Below are positions 1-7,034 of a stretch of DNA of 9,349 bases, piece after piece. The stretch comes from Leucobacter sp. (GTDB lineage Bacteria > Actinomycetota > Actinomycetes > Actinomycetales > Microbacteriaceae). The DNA lies in assembly GCA_017990305.1 (NCBI GenBank), contig JAGNOB010000031.1, positions 1 to 9,349 of the forward strand, written 5' to 3'. The notes under the pieces were generated by a model, which saw nothing but the letters and a program-made list of their open reading frames with translations, was not told the origin of the DNA and ran no database searches. A program made the position numbers and the translations under genes. The number at the start of each line of letters is the position of its first letter. Position 1 is the first letter of the stretch.

Positions 1-67
1 GTGCGTACCCTTCCCGGTGCGAAAGGCAACGGAGTTGCCGTGCCGGCGCAGCCGGCCAACAACATCG

Positions 68-241
68 CGGAGCTTCGCTCCGGCTCTCGGCTCTTCGATC
101 CGAGGACAGTGCTGCGCACCGTCTGGATGGAGTTCCGAACGGAGCAAGCTATAGGTTTATGTTCCATAAACCGGCTTGGAGGCTAGACGCGGGGCGTGTT
201 GCCTCGGCATACTTGTCGTATGACGCCCGCCAGGAGGCGGG
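68..241. other. Candidate origin of transfer (oriT): inverted-repeat cluster
   Basis: Non-coding stretch just upstream of the mobilisation operon with several perfect inverted repeats: CGGAGC/GCTCCG with a 3-nt loop (68-82); GGTTTATG/CATAAACC with a TTC loop (154-172), flanked by CAAGC (145-149) and GCTTG (174-178); CATAC/GTATG with a 5-nt loop (208-222); and CCCGCC/GGCGGG with an AGGA loop (226-241). In MobA/VirD2-type systems the relaxase and MobC act at an oriT that normally lies beside their genes and carries an inverted repeat next to the nick site. The repeats are seen directly; the oriT role is inferred from position. No nick site can be assigned with confidence. The repeats could instead be operators for autoregulation of the operon. 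Confidence 0.5.
145..178. repeat. Interrupted 34-bp dyad with perfect 8-bp core arms
   Basis: The core is GGTTTATG (154-161), loop TTC (162-164), CATAAACC (165-172). Outer arms CAAGC (145-149) and GCTTG (174-178) are also complementary, separated from the core by TATA on one side and a single G on the other. The AT-rich core stands out in GC-rich surroundings. It is the strongest inverted repeat noticed in the leader and the likeliest relaxase/MobC recognition element; a repressor operator is the alternative. Confidence 0.75.
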
Positions 242-274
242 TCGCTGCGCTGGGCGGAATGCAGGGGAGAGACG

Positions 275-688
275 ATGAGCGACATCGAGGATGACCGCGT
301 GGTGATCGCGCTCGAGGGCTGGGCGCGCGGCGCCTACGACTGCGAGGCCGCGGTGATGATGCTCACCCGTGGCACGATGTGGCGGCGCTTGAAGGGTGAC
401 CTGCTCTCGGTCAAGGCCATCGGCACCGACGAGGAAGGCGGGCGCGGCTGGATGGACCGTGACGCCCTCGAGGAGTACGCCCTCGACAACGGCCTGTCGG
501 GCGGTGAGCGGCGCGTGCTGTGGCTGATCGCAAGCCTGCTCGGTGTCGTGACCGCGCCGCCGATCGGGGAGCTGTTGTCGGGCATCGACGATCGCAACGT
601 CGAGGTGTTCCTGCAGGCTGCCGCGCACTTGGCCGGCTGGCACGAGCGCGGCGAGAGCACGGTCGTCACGGGACGGATCGGCGCGTAG
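275..688 (+). CDS. Hypothetical protein, first gene of the mobilisation operon
   Basis: A 137-aa acidic, soluble-looking protein that I do not recognise as a named family. The ATG at 275 follows a purine-rich ribosome binding site (GGGGAGAG, a few bases upstream). The protein looks helical, with an aromatic and charged N-terminal half (GWARGAYDCEAAV at about residues 15-27), a short Gly/Glu-rich loop near 52-58, and a hydrophobic helix around 81-92 (VLWLIASLLGVV). There is no signal peptide and no clear catalytic motif. It ends 14 nt before the MobC-like gene, so the two are probably co-transcribed. Its place between the candidate oriT and mobC suggests an accessory or regulatory role in mobilisation, which is inference from position only. 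Confidence 0.75.
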   Translation: MSDIEDDRVVIALEGWARGAYDCEAAVMMLTRGTMWRRLKGDLLSVKAIGTDEEGGRGWMDRDALEEYALDNGLSGGERRVLWLIASLLGVVTAPPIGELLSGIDDRNVEVFLQAAAHLAGWHERGESTVVTGRIGA

Positions 689-702
689 CGCGGAGGTCGA
701 CG

Positions 703-1101
703 ATGAGCGAGCGGGGGAGCGGGCAGTTGTTCGGTCGCCGCCGGCGTGCAAATGCGACGCCGGGGGAGAAGCGCTCGAAGCGCTACCCGGTGACCGTGAC
801 GCCGACCGAGGCGGCCGAGCTCGAGGCGAAGGCCGCGGCCGCTGGCATGACCGTTCCTCGGTTGCTGCACGAGTCCGCGAAGAGCGCGCACGTCGAGACG
901 AGCACCGAGCGGAAGGCGGCGATCGCGGAGCTGTTCAGCGTCCGTCGCGAGGTCGCCGGCATTGCCACGAACCTGAACCAGCTGGCCCGGTACGCGAACA
1001 CGGAAGGGACCTTCCCGGCGGAGGCCGAGGCGGTCACTGCCGAGTTCCGGGCGCTGTTCCCGAGGGTGACGGCTGCGGTTGATCGGCTGGCCGACTCGTG
1101 A
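703..1101 (+). CDS. mobC: MobC-like plasmid mobilisation accessory protein
   Basis: A 132-aa basic protein. MobC proteins bind oriT DNA, help open it and assist the relaxase at the nick site. The Arg/Lys-rich N-terminus (residues 11-27) leads into a ribbon-helix-helix-like segment (RYPVTVTPTEAAELEAKA, about 27-44, continuing to about 60). The family hallmark GIATNLNQLARYAN lies at 86-99, followed by a C-terminal helix. The ATG at 703 is chosen because GGAGG lies just upstream and the conserved segment begins soon after; the frame is open further upstream, but that part overlaps the preceding gene and looks like a shadow. The stop overlaps the relaxase start (GTGATG), so translation is probably coupled. 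It sits immediately upstream of the relaxase, as is usual for mobC. Confidence 0.88.
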   Translation: MSERGSGQLFGRRRRANATPGEKRSKRYPVTVTPTEAAELEAKAAAAGMTVPRLLHESAKSAHVETSTERKAAIAELFSVRREVAGIATNLNQLARYANTEGTFPAEAEAVTAEFRALFPRVTAAVDRLADS

Positions 1102-2666
1102 TGCCGAACGTGACGCGAGGCGACCGCATGGGCGGTCTGCTGAGCTACCTTGCGGGGGAGGGGCGCTCGAACGAGCACGCCGAGCCGCACCTGGTGAACG
1201 GCGACTCTGCGACGTTCACCTTCTTCGGTGACAGCGAGCTTGCGCCGTCGACGGCGTTGGCGATCGCCAAGCATCTCGACGAGCCCCGGACGGCGTTCGG
1301 GGTCGAGGTCAATGGTGGCCACGTCTGGCACGCGAGCCTCAGCCTTCGTGCTGAGGAGGGGCAGTTGACCGACGAGCACTGGGCGTCGATCGCGGAGCAG
1401 TTCGTCGACCGGATGGGATTCGCGCAAGTCTCCGGCAAGGCTGGCTGCCGGTGGGTGGCTGTTCGGCACGGTCTGTCGACGGCCGGCAACGACCACATCC
1501 ATATCGCCGTCAACCTGGTGCGCGAGGACGGCACCAAGGCGTCGATCCACCACGACTACTCGCGGGCTCAGTTGATCGCCCGCGAGCTCGAGCAGGAGCA
1601 CGGGCTGCAGCTGCTCGAGTCGCGCGGGTCGGACATGGCCATGCGCGGAGAGCGACCGGGGGAGCGGGAGATAGCGAACCGCCGCGGCGACGACACGTTG
1701 GCGTCCGTGCGCCTCGAGCGCAGCGTGCGAGCTGCCGCTGCAGCGTCGCTCGACGAGGGCGAGTTCGTGCGCCGGCTGCATCAGGCCGGCGTGCTTGTGC
1801 GGCCACGTTTCGCCGCCGATCGCGACGATGTTGTGGCCGGCTACTCCGTCGCCCTTCGCCCCCGAAACGGGGGCGAGGCGATCGTCTGGCACGGGGGAGG
1901 GCGACTGGCCCGTGACCTGACCTTGCCGCGGCTTCGGGACGGTTGGCCGGACACCCCACAGTCGGCGCAGGCCGGCGTCGACGAGTGGCGAGCGACCTGG
2001 CGAAACCCGATGCGGTACACGCCGGTTGCGCCCGGCCGGGAGCGGCACGAGCCCGGCCCGGAGTTGTGGCGCGAGTACACCGACCAGGTGACGCAGCTGC
2101 GCGACCAGCTGAGTGCCGTGGACCCGACCGACCGCGCGACGTGGGCGCGGGTGGCCCGCGAAACCAGCGGAGCGTTCGCCGCATGGTCGCAGCGGGTCGA
2201 GGCGACACCCGGCCCGCTCGCGGACGCTTCGCGGACGCTTGCACGTACGGCCCAGATCCGAGCCCGCGACGTGCGACGCAAGAACACGGCCCGCCCTCGC
2301 TCGATCGCCGGTGCGGCGAACCTCCTGGCCATGGCGACCACACATGGCCAGGGCACGCAGGCTGAGGCCATGCTGTTCCGTCAGCTGATACGGACGGCGC
2401 AGGCGATCTACTCCATGCACCAAGCCGTCGACGAGTCACGACGTGCGGCGGAGATCCGCAACGCGCTCGGCGCGCGACTGGATGCCGTGCGAGCCCGGAT
2501 GCCCGAACTCGTCGGCGTCGCTGCCGAAAGCCCGATGACCGAGACACTGCGCCAGGCCACCGGAGGGCAGGCGCCGGCACGACCGGCAGGCAGCCCACTT
2601 CCGACGCCGCTCACGCCGCGGCCGCAGGTACCGACTACGCCGCCCGAGCGCGGCGCCGAGAGATAG
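1098..2666 (+). CDS. Relaxase, MobA/VirD2 type (MOBP-like mobilisation nuclease)
   Basis: A 522-aa relaxase that would nick oriT, stay covalently bound to the 5' end and pilot the strand into the recipient through a conjugation apparatus encoded elsewhere. The N-terminal relaxase domain covers about residues 1-170. Y17 in LLSYLAGEGR is the likely nucleophile; H78 lies in VWHASLSL; the metal-binding region is H124 plus NDHIHI (131-136). The remainder is helical, with a conserved-looking stretch near 395-450 and a Pro/Thr-rich tail (about 493-516). The start may be GTG at 1098 (4-nt overlap with mobC) or ATG at 1101 (1-nt overlap); either implies translational coupling. No coupling protein or type IV secretion genes are in view, which fits a mobilisable rather than self-transmissible element. 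MOBP assignment is from motif layout, not a search. Confidence 0.92.
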   Translation: MMPNVTRGDRMGGLLSYLAGEGRSNEHAEPHLVNGDSATFTFFGDSELAPSTALAIAKHLDEPRTAFGVEVNGGHVWHASLSLRAEEGQLTDEHWASIAEQFVDRMGFAQVSGKAGCRWVAVRHGLSTAGNDHIHIAVNLVREDGTKASIHHDYSRAQLIARELEQEHGLQLLESRGSDMAMRGERPGEREIANRRGDDTLASVRLERSVRAAAAASLDEGEFVRRLHQAGVLVRPRFAADRDDVVAGYSVALRPRNGGEAIVWHGGGRLARDLTLPRLRDGWPDTPQSAQAGVDEWRATWRNPMRYTPVAPGRERHEPGPELWREYTDQVTQLRDQLSAVDPTDRATWARVARETSGAFAAWSQRVEATPGPLADASRTLARTAQIRARDVRRKNTARPRSIAGAANLLAMATTHGQGTQAEAMLFRQLIRTAQAIYSMHQAVDESRRAAEIRNALGARLDAVRARMPELVGVAAESPMTETLRQATGGQAPARPAGSPLPTPLTPRPQVPTTPPERGAER

Positions 2667-2675
2667 GGGAGAGCC

Positions 2676-3479
2676 ATGGCAGAGCTACAGGCCGATGGAG
2701 TGTTCGAAGAAGCCGAGGGCAACATCCGCCAGCAGCTCATGGCTGCCGCGCAGCTGGCCCGCTCAGCGGTCCAGGCGCGACAGGACGCCGCCCAGCGGGC
2801 GACACGACGCGACCTCGAGGAAGCACGTCAGCTGCAGGCGCAGATCGACGCGCAGCGGGTCGCCGCACGGGCCGAGCTTGCGCCCGTGCACAATTCGTCG
2901 TGGTGGGACCAGGCGCAGCTGGGCGACGTCGCCCGCGCCTACCAGACGGCCGTCACCTTCCGAGACGAAGACCAGGCTGCCCGCGACGCGGAGAGCCGCA
3001 TCCGCCAAGAGCTGCGCGAGCGGTACGACGTCGAGGTTTTGGAGACGGGCGCCGATCCCGCCGTGGTGCGCGCCACGCTCGTCGACCGCGACACCGAGCG
3101 TGCCGAGCGCGACGAGCGCCAGGCGCAGGCACGCGACGACCAAGACCTCGCCGCCGGCCTCGTGGTCGGTGCCGAAGCGCTCGAGGTGTCCGCGGACCAC
3201 GCAGACGCTGAGGAAGCGCAGGATCTCCGCGACCTCGCCGCCGACGTCGAGCACGATGCAGAGCTGTCGTGGGACTCGGCTGAGCGACGCGAGCTACACG
3301 TCGAAGGCATCAAGGCGGGCCCCAACCAAACCGCCGCTGCGACCGCATGGAAGCAGGCCGACGTCGATCAGGCACGTCACCCGCGCGAAGCCGTGCAGGG
3401 TGGCCGCAAGGGCAAGTCGCCGCGTAGTCGAGTTGCCGCGTCGACAGCGGATCGCCAGATCGGCCGCGACGGCCGATGA
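2676..3479 (+). CDS. Hypothetical charged coiled-coil protein of the mobilisation operon
   Basis: A 267-aa protein dominated by charged, Ala-rich helices. The N-terminal 70 residues (LARSAVQARQDAAQRATRR and on) and about 95-205 look like coiled coil. A short aromatic stretch (NSSWWDQAQLGDVARAYQ, about 73-90) and a YDVEVLETGADP segment (117-128) break the helical pattern. The C-terminus (about 241-267) is basic and could bind DNA or RNA. The ATG at 2676 is preceded by AGGGGAGA and lies 9 nt after the relaxase stop, so it belongs to the same operon. The end overlaps the next start as ATGA. I do not recognise a named family. A structural or accessory role in DNA processing is plausible from the context but is not shown by any motif. 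Confidence 0.8.
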   Translation: MAELQADGVFEEAEGNIRQQLMAAAQLARSAVQARQDAAQRATRRDLEEARQLQAQIDAQRVAARAELAPVHNSSWWDQAQLGDVARAYQTAVTFRDEDQAARDAESRIRQELRERYDVEVLETGADPAVVRATLVDRDTERAERDERQAQARDDQDLAAGLVVGAEALEVSADHADAEEAQDLRDLAADVEHDAELSWDSAERRELHVEGIKAGPNQTAAATAWKQADVDQARHPREAVQGGRKGKSPRSRVAASTADRQIGRDGR

Positions 3480-3916
3480 CGCCTGTCGGCGAGCCCCAGA
3501 TGGAGGGGGAGTGGGGCACCCTCCTGTCGGCGCCCACGATCCCCGTGCGCGAGCTTGCGCGAGCTCAGGTGCCCGACGAGCCAGGTGTGTACCTCTGGCG
3601 GCGCGGAGGCCAAGCCGTCTATGTCGGTATGGCAACAAGCCTGCGCAGCCGCGCGTGGGGCAAACACCTCGGCGGCGGAGTCAGCCTCGCCGGGTCTTCT
3701 CTACGCCGGAACGTCTGCGAGTTGCTCTTCGACATCTCGCCGAACATCACCGCTCGACCGACCAAGCAGAAGGTCACGCCAGAGCAGGCCGCCGCTATTC
3801 GAGACTGGTTGCTCAACTGCGACCTGGCCTGGCAGGTATGCACTACCGTCATCGAAGCGGACCAACTCGAGCGGCGACTACGCGCCGGATTTTTGCCCCC
3901 ACTCAACCGCGTCTAG
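3476..3916 (+). CDS. GIY-YIG nuclease domain protein
   Basis: A 146-aa single-domain protein. GIY-YIG enzymes cleave DNA using a Tyr, Arg and Glu around one metal ion. The elements appear in order: GVY (37-39), YVG (49-51), an Arg in SLRSRAWGKH (R57 or R59, with H64), a Glu in LERRLRAGF (E132), and a late Asn in PPLN (N144). The length fits a minimal domain with few additions. The start ATG at 3476 overlaps the preceding stop (ATGA), suggesting coupling; an internal ATG at 3500 is a weaker alternative. As the last gene of the mobilisation operon it could process transfer intermediates or act as a selfish or defensive nuclease; the sequence does not decide. Its stop overlaps that of the convergent gene in a CTAG. 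Confidence 0.82.
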   Translation: MTPVGEPQMEGEWGTLLSAPTIPVRELARAQVPDEPGVYLWRRGGQAVYVGMATSLRSRAWGKHLGGGVSLAGSSLRRNVCELLFDISPNITARPTKQKVTPEQAAAIRDWLLNCDLAWQVCTTVIEADQLERRLRAGFLPPLNRV

Positions 3917-5427
3917 TCCTCCGACATCCCCTCTCCGGTGTTCCTGAGTTGCGGTGGAGCGAGGACATCGACTGCTGGCTCGGCTTTCCCTATCGACCTG
4001 GAAAGTCCAATCGACGATAGTTGCGTGGTCCAACTTTCATGCCAATGGTGCCGGGCCTGGTCGTCCGCCAATTCGGCGTCAACTTGAATGTCCCCGACCC
4101 ACGGCCACAGAGGTGAAGCCCCGCTAGCCAGCGCAAGCCTTGCGAGAATTGCGCGGCGCGCGAGGTCACGGAACCGGTCAACCGCGAACGACAGAGCGAT
4201 CGTCGACGCAACACCGCTGTAGTTGGGGACAAGGGTCCTTAAATCTTTGTCGAGGTCCTTCATGGCCAATGAGCCCCCATGGACGAGTTTCGATCTGATG
4301 TTGTACAAGCGGCGAATGTCATCGAAAATCTTGCGACCGGAGTCGTCGCGGGTAGCCAGAAGTGCGGCAGCGCGTGTTCGCAAACGAAGGCCGACATCTT
4401 CGTTGCCGCTTCCCCCGCTCACGAAGATTGCCTCCATCGTGGTTGCAAGGTCCACGAAAGCGTCGAGCAGATCGCCGCTCGTGTACGTGCGGGTGAAGCG
4501 GTTAAGTGCCATGTCGAAGGACGTGGTGAACATCTTCTCCCTGGCAATCTCTGCGTTGTCCAAGAGGTTGTCAAGGGCGGCATATCCCACCGCGTCGTCG
4601 GACGAGACAGTGGCAATTCGCTGCACGAATTGGAATGCGATGCCGCTCTTGACGAACCCAACACCGTCGATGCTTGCTTCTGAGATCAGGGTCGTGGGAC
4701 CGGTGATTTGCCAATGCGACTGAACTGTCGCGCCGTGGATGAGTCGCGTCAGCAACAGGAACCGCTCGATCCTGCGGGCAAGGCGCGTGGCTACTGATTC
4801 GCTCACCTCACCGCTAGCCTCCTGCACGATCACGAGTGAAGTGGGTGGGTCGTGTGCGAACGGCGGACCATCCCTGAACGCGCGCCCAGCGTCGGGGATC
4901 AACTTCGAGATCGCGGCAATCGGGCGGTCCTCATAGCTCGGTTGCCTCAGGGGCCGGACCACTAAACCATCGATCTCGATCGGTTCCATCGTTGCCGTCG
5001 TCACATGGGAGACGAGGCGCGCGGAGACAAGGCTGTATTCGGTGGCACTCAGCGCAGAGAGAAATTCGTCTACGACAATCGAGGCGGTGGCCGCACCCTC
5101 GGCCTCGTTCCCGACCTTCGCCGAATGCGCGATGTACGCCTCGAGGAGGCGAAAGATGTAGTGGTTGGGAAATTCGGGCTTCTGTGCTTTCAGCGGTTCT
5201 TCGAACCGATTCGGAAAGTGCTCGAAGAGGGCCGTCTCGAGCGCGGTGAAGCTGGCCAAACCCATTAGCGGTTGACCTTCATAGTCGGATCCGACACGCA
5301 GGTAGGGCCGAAAGCGTGACGCCGGTACAACGTGCTCGCTCCTGAGGAGCTCCCACGCCTCCAAAAGAAAGGTGCCCGCGAGAAGGCGGATCTTGTCGGC
5401 GGGCGTCTGGTCAGAGTTAGCTCGCAT
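3913..5427 (-). CDS. Apea-like HEPN domain protein (putative ribonuclease)
   Basis: A 504-aa soluble protein. HEPN domains are all-helical; many are metal-independent RNases using an R-x4-6-H motif, common in abortive-infection and toxin systems. The Apea-like HEPN region is at about residues 318-435: helix LDAFVDLATTMEAIFV (321-336), then LRLRTRAAALLA (348-359), then the motif helix LYNIRSKLVHGG (374-385), where R378 and H383 form an intact R-x4-H. The preceding 300 residues are a mixed N-terminal domain I do not recognise, probably a sensor. The ATG at 5425-5427 has GAGG five bases upstream (minus strand). The gene is divergent from the ApeA-like gene and convergent with the GIY-YIG gene. 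Codon and base use look less GC-rich than the mobilisation operon, suggesting separate acquisition. RNase activity and defence role are inferred from the motif and the neighbour. Confidence 0.82.
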   Translation of the reverse strand: MRANSDQTPADKIRLLAGTFLLEAWELLRSEHVVPASRFRPYLRVGSDYEGQPLMGLASFTALETALFEHFPNRFEEPLKAQKPEFPNHYIFRLLEAYIAHSAKVGNEAEGAATASIVVDEFLSALSATEYSLVSARLVSHVTTATMEPIEIDGLVVRPLRQPSYEDRPIAAISKLIPDAGRAFRDGPPFAHDPPTSLVIVQEASGEVSESVATRLARRIERFLLLTRLIHGATVQSHWQITGPTTLISEASIDGVGFVKSGIAFQFVQRIATVSSDDAVGYAALDNLLDNAEIAREKMFTTSFDMALNRFTRTYTSGDLLDAFVDLATTMEAIFVSGGSGNEDVGLRLRTRAAALLATRDDSGRKIFDDIRRLYNIRSKLVHGGSLAMKDLDKDLRTLVPNYSGVASTIALSFAVDRFRDLARRAILARLALASGASPLWPWVGDIQVDAELADDQARHHWHESWTTQLSSIGLSRSIGKAEPAVDVLAPPQLRNTGEGMSED

Positions 5428-5430
5428 AAG

Positions 5431-5436
5431 CCCCTC
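5431..5436 (-). promoter_or_regulatory. Ribosome binding site of the HEPN gene at 5427
   Basis: On the minus strand GAGGGG precedes the ATG (5427-5425), its GAGG core ending five bases before the start. This supports the full-length start and contrasts with the divergent gene, which has no such site. Confidence 0.6.
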
Positions 5437-5437
5437 G

Positions 5438-5459
5438 CTGCATCGTTGGTCTGCATCGT
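5438..5459. repeat. 9-bp direct repeat in the divergent control region
   Basis: CTGCATCGT occurs at 5438-5446 and again at 5451-5459, four bases apart (13-bp period). It lies between the two divergent HEPN-type genes and overlaps a possible minus-strand -10 (TACGAT, 5460-5455). A tandem site like this could be an operator for a regulator of one or both genes; that role is inferred. Confidence 0.55.
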
Positions 5460-5474
5460 AATTGAGGCTGGAGA

Positions 5475-5484
5475 CGCTCGAGCG
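5475..5484. repeat. 10-bp perfect palindrome in the divergent control region
   Basis: CGCTCGAGCG reads the same on both strands and lies between the direct repeat and the start of the + strand gene. It could be half of a regulatory region or chance in GC-rich DNA. Confidence 0.35.
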
Positions 5485-5548
5485 AATTTACATGTGGCGG
5501 CAGCCCAGCTCGCGGTGCTTCCGACGTCTCGCTGTCGCCCGTCTGCAC

Positions 5549-5554
5549 CAGAAT
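5549..5554 (+). promoter_or_regulatory. Putative leaderless promoter -10 (CAGAAT) for the ApeA-like gene
   Basis: CAGAAT is followed by exactly six bases and then ATG at 5561, placing the transcription start on the start codon itself, the spacing of leaderless actinobacterial mRNAs. No Shine-Dalgarno sequence precedes this ATG. The same hexamer with the same six-base spacing precedes the GTG at 7622, and both are preceded by TGC five bases upstream of the hexamer. No convincing -35 is visible. Confidence 0.5.
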
Positions 5555-5560
5555 CTGCTT

Positions 5561-7033
5561 ATGGGAATGCGACGCCTTGAATTCGGCGAAAGCTTCAGCG
5601 GTCTACTTATCGACGGCGTGGACGATACGCCGTACGTCGGGGCGAACTTCCAGTTGACCCGGGAAAGTGGTGTGTCCGTCGAGGTCCCGTACCTCTCAAG
5701 TCCAGGTATAGATCAGTTCAGTCATGTCCAGTCTTGGTTTCGGGACCAAGCCCCTCCGACGAACATGCTGCTACTCACACCGGAGGGCAGCATCTCCTTA
5801 TTCGACGTCGCGTGGAGCGGTCATTCCGAGAATTGGGGCGGCCACCGTGCATCGATTGGTTCGATGCGCCCTGCGCTGGCCGTACTTGGGGACCGAGATG
5901 GCCCGTTGGCCGATCCGCTTCTCATGGGAGAAATGCGCAGCCGTATGGACGGCCTGACCGAGTGGGCGCGTCTGACCGCGGTGAGTAGCGATACCGACAC
6001 CGACGAGGAGGGGCGCATTCAGTCGGTGACGATGTTGCTGCATCGAGATGACGGCATCGCTTGGCAGCAGGGCGATGCAACGATGACAATCCGTGCGGGC
6101 TGGCATCATTCGCCTGAACAAGATGGGTACAGCCGATCGACGACGGTGGATGACAACGTCCATATCGAAAGCACCTTCAGCTCGGGGCCTATGCCTTTCT
6201 GGGATCACTTCGTGGAGCAGCGCAAGGTCGCGAATCTTCTGGTCTTTCTCTTCGGACGTCCGCTCTCTTTCCGCGAGCACAAGCTGCGAGACGACAGGTT
6301 CGCATCTCGCATGAGTGATGGACGGGTATACGATCACCCGCTCATCGAGGTGATCAGCAGGAACACATACCGCGAGCGTCGAACCGATGTTCCTTCCAAG
6401 AAGGATCTCGGACGCCCGCTCGCCCACATGGCGCAGATTGGAGCCGAGGGGCTCGCGACGTGGTCGGACAACTACGAAACGTGGCAGCGATTCATTCTGC
6501 CGAGCGTGAGCGTTCTCGGACGGACTGGACGCTTCATCGAGGACGTTGTGGTCTCGACGTCGATGAGCATGGAAGCTGCCGGCGGGATCCTGGGCGAGCG
6601 TTCGGGCGAGGGACCGACCTACAGCCAACGCGGGCACAAGACGACCGCCACCTATGTCTACCGCTGCCTCGACGCTATCGATGTGCTGTGGCCTGAACGC
6701 ATCCGAGATCGAATCGGACTTGCGCGTGCCATTGCCAATAACTACAACGACGTAAAGCACTACGACCGTGGCGATTTCCCTGATCACGATGAGTCCTACA
6801 TCGTGAGTGAGGTCAACCAACTGATAGTGCGCCTCCTGGCGATCCACGTCACCGGACGTGGCGAAGAACTTCTCGCCCCTTACCGCGAGGGCAACGGCCT
6901 CTATGAAATCGCCCAGATTGTGGACTTCTACCGACTGCGGGTAGACGGGGACGGGCACTGGCTGCGGGACACCGAAGCGCAAGATGCCGATCCTGAGACG
7001 GGTCCAGTCAGTGCAGCAGGAGAGGAGAGCTGA
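5561..7033 (+). CDS. ApeA-like protein with degenerate HEPN domain
   Basis: A 490-aa protein resembling the ApeA family (ApeA N-terminal domain plus C-terminal HEPN), whose E. coli member is an anti-phage abortive-infection RNase. The N-terminal domain (about residues 5-240) starts with FGESFSGLLIDG, and has GLTEWARL (131-138) and FWDHFVEQRKVANLLVFLFG (214-233), which fit the family pattern. The HEPN-like helices lie at about 304-345 and 362-435. The expected R-N-x3-H motif reads YNDVKH (395-400): His and Asn are kept but Arg is Tyr. The ATG at 5561 is preferred because the family-like region begins there and a leaderless -10 lies six bases upstream; TTG at 5462 (523 aa) and ATG at 5567 are alternatives. 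It is followed one base later by a membrane-protein gene, forming an operon. Family call is from pattern recognition, not a search. Confidence 0.75.
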   Translation: MGMRRLEFGESFSGLLIDGVDDTPYVGANFQLTRESGVSVEVPYLSSPGIDQFSHVQSWFRDQAPPTNMLLLTPEGSISLFDVAWSGHSENWGGHRASIGSMRPALAVLGDRDGPLADPLLMGEMRSRMDGLTEWARLTAVSSDTDTDEEGRIQSVTMLLHRDDGIAWQQGDATMTIRAGWHHSPEQDGYSRSTTVDDNVHIESTFSSGPMPFWDHFVEQRKVANLLVFLFGRPLSFREHKLRDDRFASRMSDGRVYDHPLIEVISRNTYRERRTDVPSKKDLGRPLAHMAQIGAEGLATWSDNYETWQRFILPSVSVLGRTGRFIEDVVVSTSMSMEAAGGILGERSGEGPTYSQRGHKTTATYVYRCLDAIDVLWPERIRDRIGLARAIANNYNDVKHYDRGDFPDHDESYIVSEVNQLIVRLLAIHVTGRGEELLAPYREGNGLYEIAQIVDFYRLRVDGDGHWLRDTEAQDADPETGPVSAAGEES

Positions 7034-7034
7034 T

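Noticed and set aside
1..186. 61-aa open frame at the left edge
   Set aside because: No recognisable protein features and it runs through the inverted repeats of the candidate oriT; a gene tail cannot be excluded but is not supported.
2218..2239. Perfect 11-bp tandem duplication in the relaxase gene, which could signal a frameshift
   Set aside because: The protein after it still has the helical, conserved-looking relaxase C-terminus in the same frame up to a coupled downstream gene, so no break is supported.
783..2423. 546-aa minus-strand open frame opposite mobC and the relaxase
   Set aside because: Composition is Arg/Pro/Ala/His-rich without domains; it is the antisense shadow of two well-supported genes in GC-rich DNA.
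2695..4020. 441-aa + strand open frame
   Set aside because: Ser/Arg/Thr/Pro-rich shadow overlapping the coiled-coil and GIY-YIG genes in another frame.
5462..5560. TTG-initiated N-terminal extension of the ApeA-like protein
   Set aside because: No ribosome binding site, no family-like residues, and it covers the palindrome and promoter elements of the divergent control region.
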